A stretch of 64,000 nt of DNA from Ligula intestinalis. Lineage: Eukaryota > Platyhelminthes > Cestoda > Diphyllobothriidea > Diphyllobothriidae. Where the stretch lies: contig JAYGXS010000003.1 in assembly GCA_036362985.1 (NCBI GenBank), positions 42,849,135 through 42,913,134 of the forward strand. The letters are read 5' to 3'. The first letter of the stretch is position 1. Each line of letters begins with the position of its first letter. The notes beneath the pieces were generated by a model that was given only the letters and a program-made list of their open reading frames with translations, searched no databases and was not told where the DNA came from. Both the position numbers and the translations under genes were made by a program. Positions 60,036-64,000 of the stretch are shown one piece after another.

Positions 60036-61950
60036 CCTAATAGCAATTTATAGACCTGTGTACCCGTCAGCTCATACACACACAATATCTCAAATCTAAT
60101 TGGCTAGAACATCAGCGAAATTATTGGTCAGAACGCCTCAAGCTGAATGCGTGCAATTTGATTGGCTACTTCAACTGCTGTGTCTGGCGGCGAGTTTGGA
60201 CGGCATTCTGTCGTGTCGCACGTGAGCCGCTGAACGCGTAAGTGGACTGTGATTTTGGAAGCTTTATTTGTTGCTAAAATTATAACATTCTGAATTTTTT
60301 TAATAGTATGTGGAAGCCTAAATCAAGGACTACCCTTTGGAGAGAAGCTAAACGCGATTATCATGCGTTGCTTCGTAAAGTTGAGGAGGCAGACAGGAAA
60401 GCTTGGCCGACGACGTCGGATTCTGATGAAGATTCCTCGTTTAGTGAATCTTCCAGCTGTTCTTCATGCGGAATGTCAGATTACGGCACAGACTTCATCG
60501 AGGAGTCGAACTGTCTGAATTTTCCAATGTTTGATGTTCCAATCGAAGGACCAAGTATGCAACAGGCCGTTCAGGAGCCAACTCTACGAGATGCACTGAA
60601 GATGTGGGCAGCAAAATGTGACCCACCAACAAGCCATCTCACGGAACTGCTGAGAGTATTGCAACGGTTTCACCCGGAGTTACCGGGCGCTGGGCGAACG
60701 ATTCGGGAACGCTCTAGCAAGCGGACGCCCGTGACGGCAATGGGCAGCGGGCAGTATGTTCATTTAGGACTTCTCAATGGACTAAATAACCAGGTAAGTC
60801 AACCCACGGTGCATATTGAAGGAAATGAGGTAGTTATTTATTTATCTATAGATGGTTTGCCTTTATATAGGAAGCGTAGGTGTGATTTTTGGCCCATTCT
60901 TGCTAGAATAATGGAGCCTTTTGTAAGTAATATCTTCACAGTAGGTATATACTGTGGAAAAGGCAAACCGTCTGATGTTCAGGCGTACTGTAAGCCCTTG
61001 CTTAGGGAACTATCTTTCCTGTCAATAAATGGGCTTTTTGTTGAAAGGTTAGACCGAACTCTGAAGTTTAAACTGGGAGCTGTCATTTGCGACGCTCCTG
61101 CTAGAGCATTTTATTAAGCAAATTAAAAATATTAATGCCTACTACGGATGCGAGCGCTGTAAAGTGGCGGGTATCCGTAAACCAGAATGGAAAAAGATTG
61201 TTTTAGATGTTGTTAGTGATGATAAAAGAAGTGATGACGACTTCTACAGTCGGAGGGATGACTGCCACCGTATCGGCAGATCACCTTTATTAGCTTGTAA
61301 TGTAGGTATGATTACTCGTTTTCCGTTAGACCCGCTTCACCTAGTTTACCTGGGTGTTGTGCGTCGGTTGTTAAAATTGTGGATGAAAAGCCCTAGAGGA
61401 ACAAAGTATAAGTTGTCTGCAGAGGCCATAAGTAATGTTGATGACCGTTTGAAATCAATTAATACTTATTTACCTAAAGAATTTAGTCAGCGAGCTAGAT
61501 CGCTTACAGAGTGTGATACGTGGAAGGGTACTGAATTGCGTCAGTTCCTTTTATAGACAGGAGTCGTTGTTTTGAAGGATGTACTTCGGAAAAAGTATTG
61601 GAAGCATTTCATGCTTCTATCAACAGCTATTAGATGTCTCATTCGCCCGTCTTCCTGTCGGGACTGGGTCACATGTGCATCAGACCTTCTACAATTGTTC
61701 ATTAAGAAACATGAAAAGCTGTATGGCCAAGAAGAACTGGTGTACAACACGCACAGCGTCGTACACCTACCGGAAGACGTTAAGCGTCACGGTCCCTTGG
61801 AGAAGTTTTCGTCTTTTCACTTTGAGATCTACTTAGGGCAGTTGAAACAGATGATACATAAGAAAGATCAACCCCTTCAGCAAGTGGCTAAAACGCTGAA
61901 AGAAAAAGAAAGTATGATGAAGTATTCACCGTGTCGAATTACTTAAAAAT
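60036..61950 (+). mobile_element. CACTA-like DNA transposon copy T3
   Basis: Shares its left end (CCCTAATAGCAATT, AGACCTGTGTACC) and a 250-bp leader with T1 and then encodes an almost complete transposase. I could not find a matching inverted terminal repeat near 61950-62020, so the right end is uncertain. The leader has three CCAAT-type boxes (about 60096, 60122 and 60157). Confidence 0.72.
60308..61946 (+). pseudogene. T3 transposase (CACTA/Transposase_21-like), two lesions
   Basis: Transposases of this type cut and paste their element using three acidic residues. Start is MWKPKSRTTLWREAKRDYHA. The N-terminus is Ser/Asp-rich with a CSSCGMSDYG motif. Candidate catalytic residues are Asp in YLSIDGLPLYRKRRCDFWP (about 60846), Asp in GAVICDAPARAF (about 61087) and Glu in FSSFHFEIYLGQLK (about 61822). 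Between them lie YYGCERCKVAG, a zinc-knuckle-like pair, and FPLDPLHLVYLGVVRRLLKL. Lesions are one extra T near 61112 that shifts frame and TAG at 61554-61556 where T1/T2-type proteins have Tyr. Otherwise about 540 codons are open, so inactivation looks fairly recent. Family assignment rests on motif layout from memory; the CMC/CACTA group is likely but not proven. Confidence 0.65.
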
Positions 61951-62019
61951 CGAGGCTTGCATACTACAGCAATAGCATCGATTAAGTCATCCGAATAATA
62001 AAATAAAGACTTACAATTT

Positions 62020-62416
62020 ATGCTTCATTGCTGGTTTGCAAAGGTAGCCACTCCACCACTGCTGCTGGGTAAGGATTTTCTGTCTAATCGTAAGCAAAAA
62101 ATGCCTGCTTTCAACTTCTCCATTTCCGCTTCTACACACGCTTTTTTCTTCGTACGGAGAATTGCCGATGCTGGTGTTGTTGTTGAATTGCATGTGCGAC
62201 AGATTGGCCGCATTTGACAAATATTGGGATGGGGATATGTTGTAGATAAGATTACTTGTTTTCGTGCATTTAAAAAGGTAGCAGCGTACTGTAGATATGA
62301 CCTCATGATTACAAATGCAGACAAACAAAGCAGAGGATTAGACATGATGGTATAGGATAATCAATTCCCCCGTGAATGGAGAGCAAAAAAATGGGTGGCT
62401 CAAATTCGAAAGCCGT
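62020..62416 (+). repeat. unidentified repeat, copy R1
   Basis: Matches R2 (63160-63460) in the same orientation, best from 62245 (GTAGATAA, CTTGTTTTCGTGCATT) to GGCTCAAATTCGAAAGCCGT at 62397-62416. The shared frame reads ITCFRAFKKV, then YCRYDL. At its right end it passes directly into a transposase fragment. Confidence 0.65.
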
Positions 62417-62582
62417 GGTAATAGCTGACGCCCCTGCGAGGGCCTTCTTAAAACAAATTAGATATGTAGGAGCGTATGAAGGATGTGAGAAGTGTGAAAA
62501 TCCCGGTCATGTGTACCGGTACGTGAGTAACGGTCGTGAAATGAGTAAGGTAGTTTATTTTGGAACCAGTACACATGCGTAG
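62417..62582 (+). pseudogene. CACTA-like transposase fragment T4
   Basis: Reads IADAPARAFLKQIRYVGAYE, then GCEKCENPGHVYRYV and FGTSTHA. This is the second acidic block plus zinc-knuckle region of the T3 transposase (CDAPARAF, CERC). It is closer in length than T2, which lacks this part. Only about 55 codons survive. Confidence 0.7.
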
Positions 62583-62875
62583 GGTGGGAAACACCGTTCA
62601 AGCAAAAGCCTCCAATCAGCGCTCAAGAAGATGGTGCGTCCATGTAACCACTGGGTATGCGAATGCAAACACCCACAGGCGCGGACATTCCTATCAAACC
62701 AATCAGAGTATACTTCAGTTAACGGCAAGGCAGACAGCAACACGAAATGGTGCGCGCGTGCCAGTAACACGCGTACGCATTGAGAGAGAAGCATTAATGA
62801 TCAGCCAAACATCTGAAGCACTAATTTTATTTGTTTGTGCACCGATCTATTCCTCAGGATGAGGGTCAATAGCCT
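62583..62875. other. possible inverted leader of a CACTA-like element
   Basis: CCAATCAG occurs at 62613 and 62699, the reverse of the CTGATTGG boxes in the leaders of T1-T3. No coding part is attached in that orientation. Confidence 0.35.
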
Positions 62876-62879
62876 GAAA

Positions 62880-63150
62880 TAGCTATATCACGGTGCCTTG
62901 TCTGAGCCGGAATACTCTTATGACAGAAGCACTAATATGTTCACCTTGTCCACATACTGCTGAAGCGTATCGCACTAGCGACTCAATATCATTATTAAGC
63001 CAAGTCTCTTGGAGACAGATAACTGCTTACTTACCGTGCTCTCTTTTCAGCATAAGTGCCGATAACTCGACAGTCTTAGTAAACAGGGATCTGCAATTTG
63101 TCGACATAAATATTGGAAGTGTCAGAGGTTTACGTTTATTTCTTTGCTGC
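62880..63150 (-). pseudogene. LINE AP-endonuclease N-terminal fragment
   Basis: The minus strand reads FMSTNCRSLFTKTVELSALM, then KREHGK, a TAA stop, AVICLQETWLNNDIES and VIRVFR. NCRSL (Asn block) and QETWL (catalytic Glu) are the first two conserved blocks of LINE AP endonucleases. It differs from the LINEs at 5-9 and 30-42 kb and is probably another family. Confidence 0.65.
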
Positions 63151-63159
63151 CAACCAGAA

Positions 63160-63460
63160 CGATGTCTTCTTCTTCGTGTGGTCGTCTACGAAGAATTTTT
63201 GACGTTGATGAATTGCAAATGCGGCAGATTGGACACATCTGACACACATCGCATCATGGAATATTGTAGATAAAATAACTTGTTTTCGTGCATTCAAAAA
63301 GGTACCAGTGTACTGTAGATATGACCTCATTACCATAAATGCAGATAATCAGAGCAGAGAAATAGAGAGGGCGGTATACAATAATAAATTCCCATGTGAA
63401 TGGATAGCAAAAATAATGGGCGGCTCAAATTCGAAAGCCGTGCCGCTCAAAAAATTTGAA
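63160..63460 (+). repeat. unidentified repeat, copy R2
   Basis: Second copy of R1. Here the shared frame continues DLITINADNQSREIERAVYN to CEWIAKIMGG. It ends at the same AAATTCGAAAGCCGTG, after which the sequence differs from R1. Confidence 0.65.
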
Positions 63461-64000
63461 AATTTCAAGTCGCAACCGCTATTGCCTTAGCCCGCGGCCT
63501 AATAGAAGAGAGTTTGCTCAGTAAGCAACAGTGCCCTGGGTTCAAATCACGTCCCTTCTTCGCCTAGGGTTACATCTGCCCTAAAAACAAGCTATATCTA
63601 TGGCAATATAGCCCGTATATCACCATATCGAGATACAAATGGCGCCGCTATATCGCAACTGTCCGCTTTGTCGATATATCCCCTATATTGCCATGGTGAC
63701 GAAAAGGTGGATTAACCACTTTACGCAGGGGCCCGATATTAACCTAACCGGCTTCCTCTGAGGTAGGTAGACATGCGTCTGTGCTACCTTGCCCCCCCCC
63801 TTCTATCATCTAGTGCGACACACATTGCAGAATATAACCCGTCCATAAATGAATTTCGTATTCACGTCCTCCCACTCCGAGACGAAAATCACTTGGTATA
63901 CAACTAAAGTCAGCTAAATATGAGAAAAGTTTATTAAATATGGTTAAGTATATGAAAGTAAAGTACTTAAAAGAGTAAATATAAGAGTTTATATATGAGT
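63461..64000. other. no gene recognised
   Basis: Contains a GGGTTCAAATC string near 63538 that alone does not make a tRNA, a C(10) run at 63792-63801, and an AT-rich end. Confidence 0.5.

Noticed and set aside
63500..63560. tRNA gene from the GGGTTCAAATC string
   Set aside because: No box A, D-arm or acceptor stem could be matched.

Overview
The window is eukaryotic, not prokaryotic. There is one clear split gene with GT-AG introns; most of the other sequence I can identify is decayed mobile elements. The mixture points to a flatworm: Penelope-like elements (PLEs) ending in a GIY-YIG endonuclease and carrying hammerhead-like motifs, CR1-type LINEs with an RRM-like ORF1, and AT-rich spacers. 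A diphyllobothriidean tapeworm is my best guess, but that is inference and no diagnostic locus is present.

Layout. 1-3250 is a tandem array of about nine 368-bp satellite units. It is abutted by a 5'-truncated PLE (3253-4970) and then by one satellite unit in inverted orientation (4972-5361). 5.5-9.85 kb holds three LINE fragments (two minus, one plus). 9.85-28 kb is mostly sequence with no recognisable gene, broken by dispersed repeats, a PLE reverse-transcriptase scrap (14.3 kb), a minus-strand PLE 3' part (19.1-20.1 kb) and two plus-strand GIY-YIG-type PLE pieces (24.9 and 26.5 kb). 28.1-29.7 kb is a second plus-strand PLE. 29.83-30.55 kb is a long inverted repeat. 30.5-32.9 kb holds LINE fragments on both strands. 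33.15-35.2 kb is a CACTA-like DNA transposon relic with a DUF4806-like second ORF. 36-42.1 kb holds two minus-strand CR1-like LINEs, the second spanning its whole length (about 5 kb) but dead. 43.4-48 kb holds PLE relics.

The only likely host gene is TBC1D23 on the plus strand: three exons at 49095-49967, 52002-52414 and 53484-54725, encoding the TBC domain, the rhodanese-like domain and the C-terminal domain. Its first exon is not identified. Its first visible intron carries a palindromic PLE remnant with two opposed hammerhead-like motifs. From 57.3 kb to the end there are three more members or pieces of the CACTA-like transposase family, one again followed by a DUF4806-like ORF, plus a LINE endonuclease scrap and a duplicated unidentified repeat.

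Most mobile-element ORFs carry stops or frameshifts, so they are described as pseudogenes. The points most worth checking are the palindromic PLE inside TBC1D23, the transposase/DUF4806 pairing seen twice, the PLE ORF that continues in frame past a single TAG, and the two antisense tRNA-like blocks inside a LINE ORF1.
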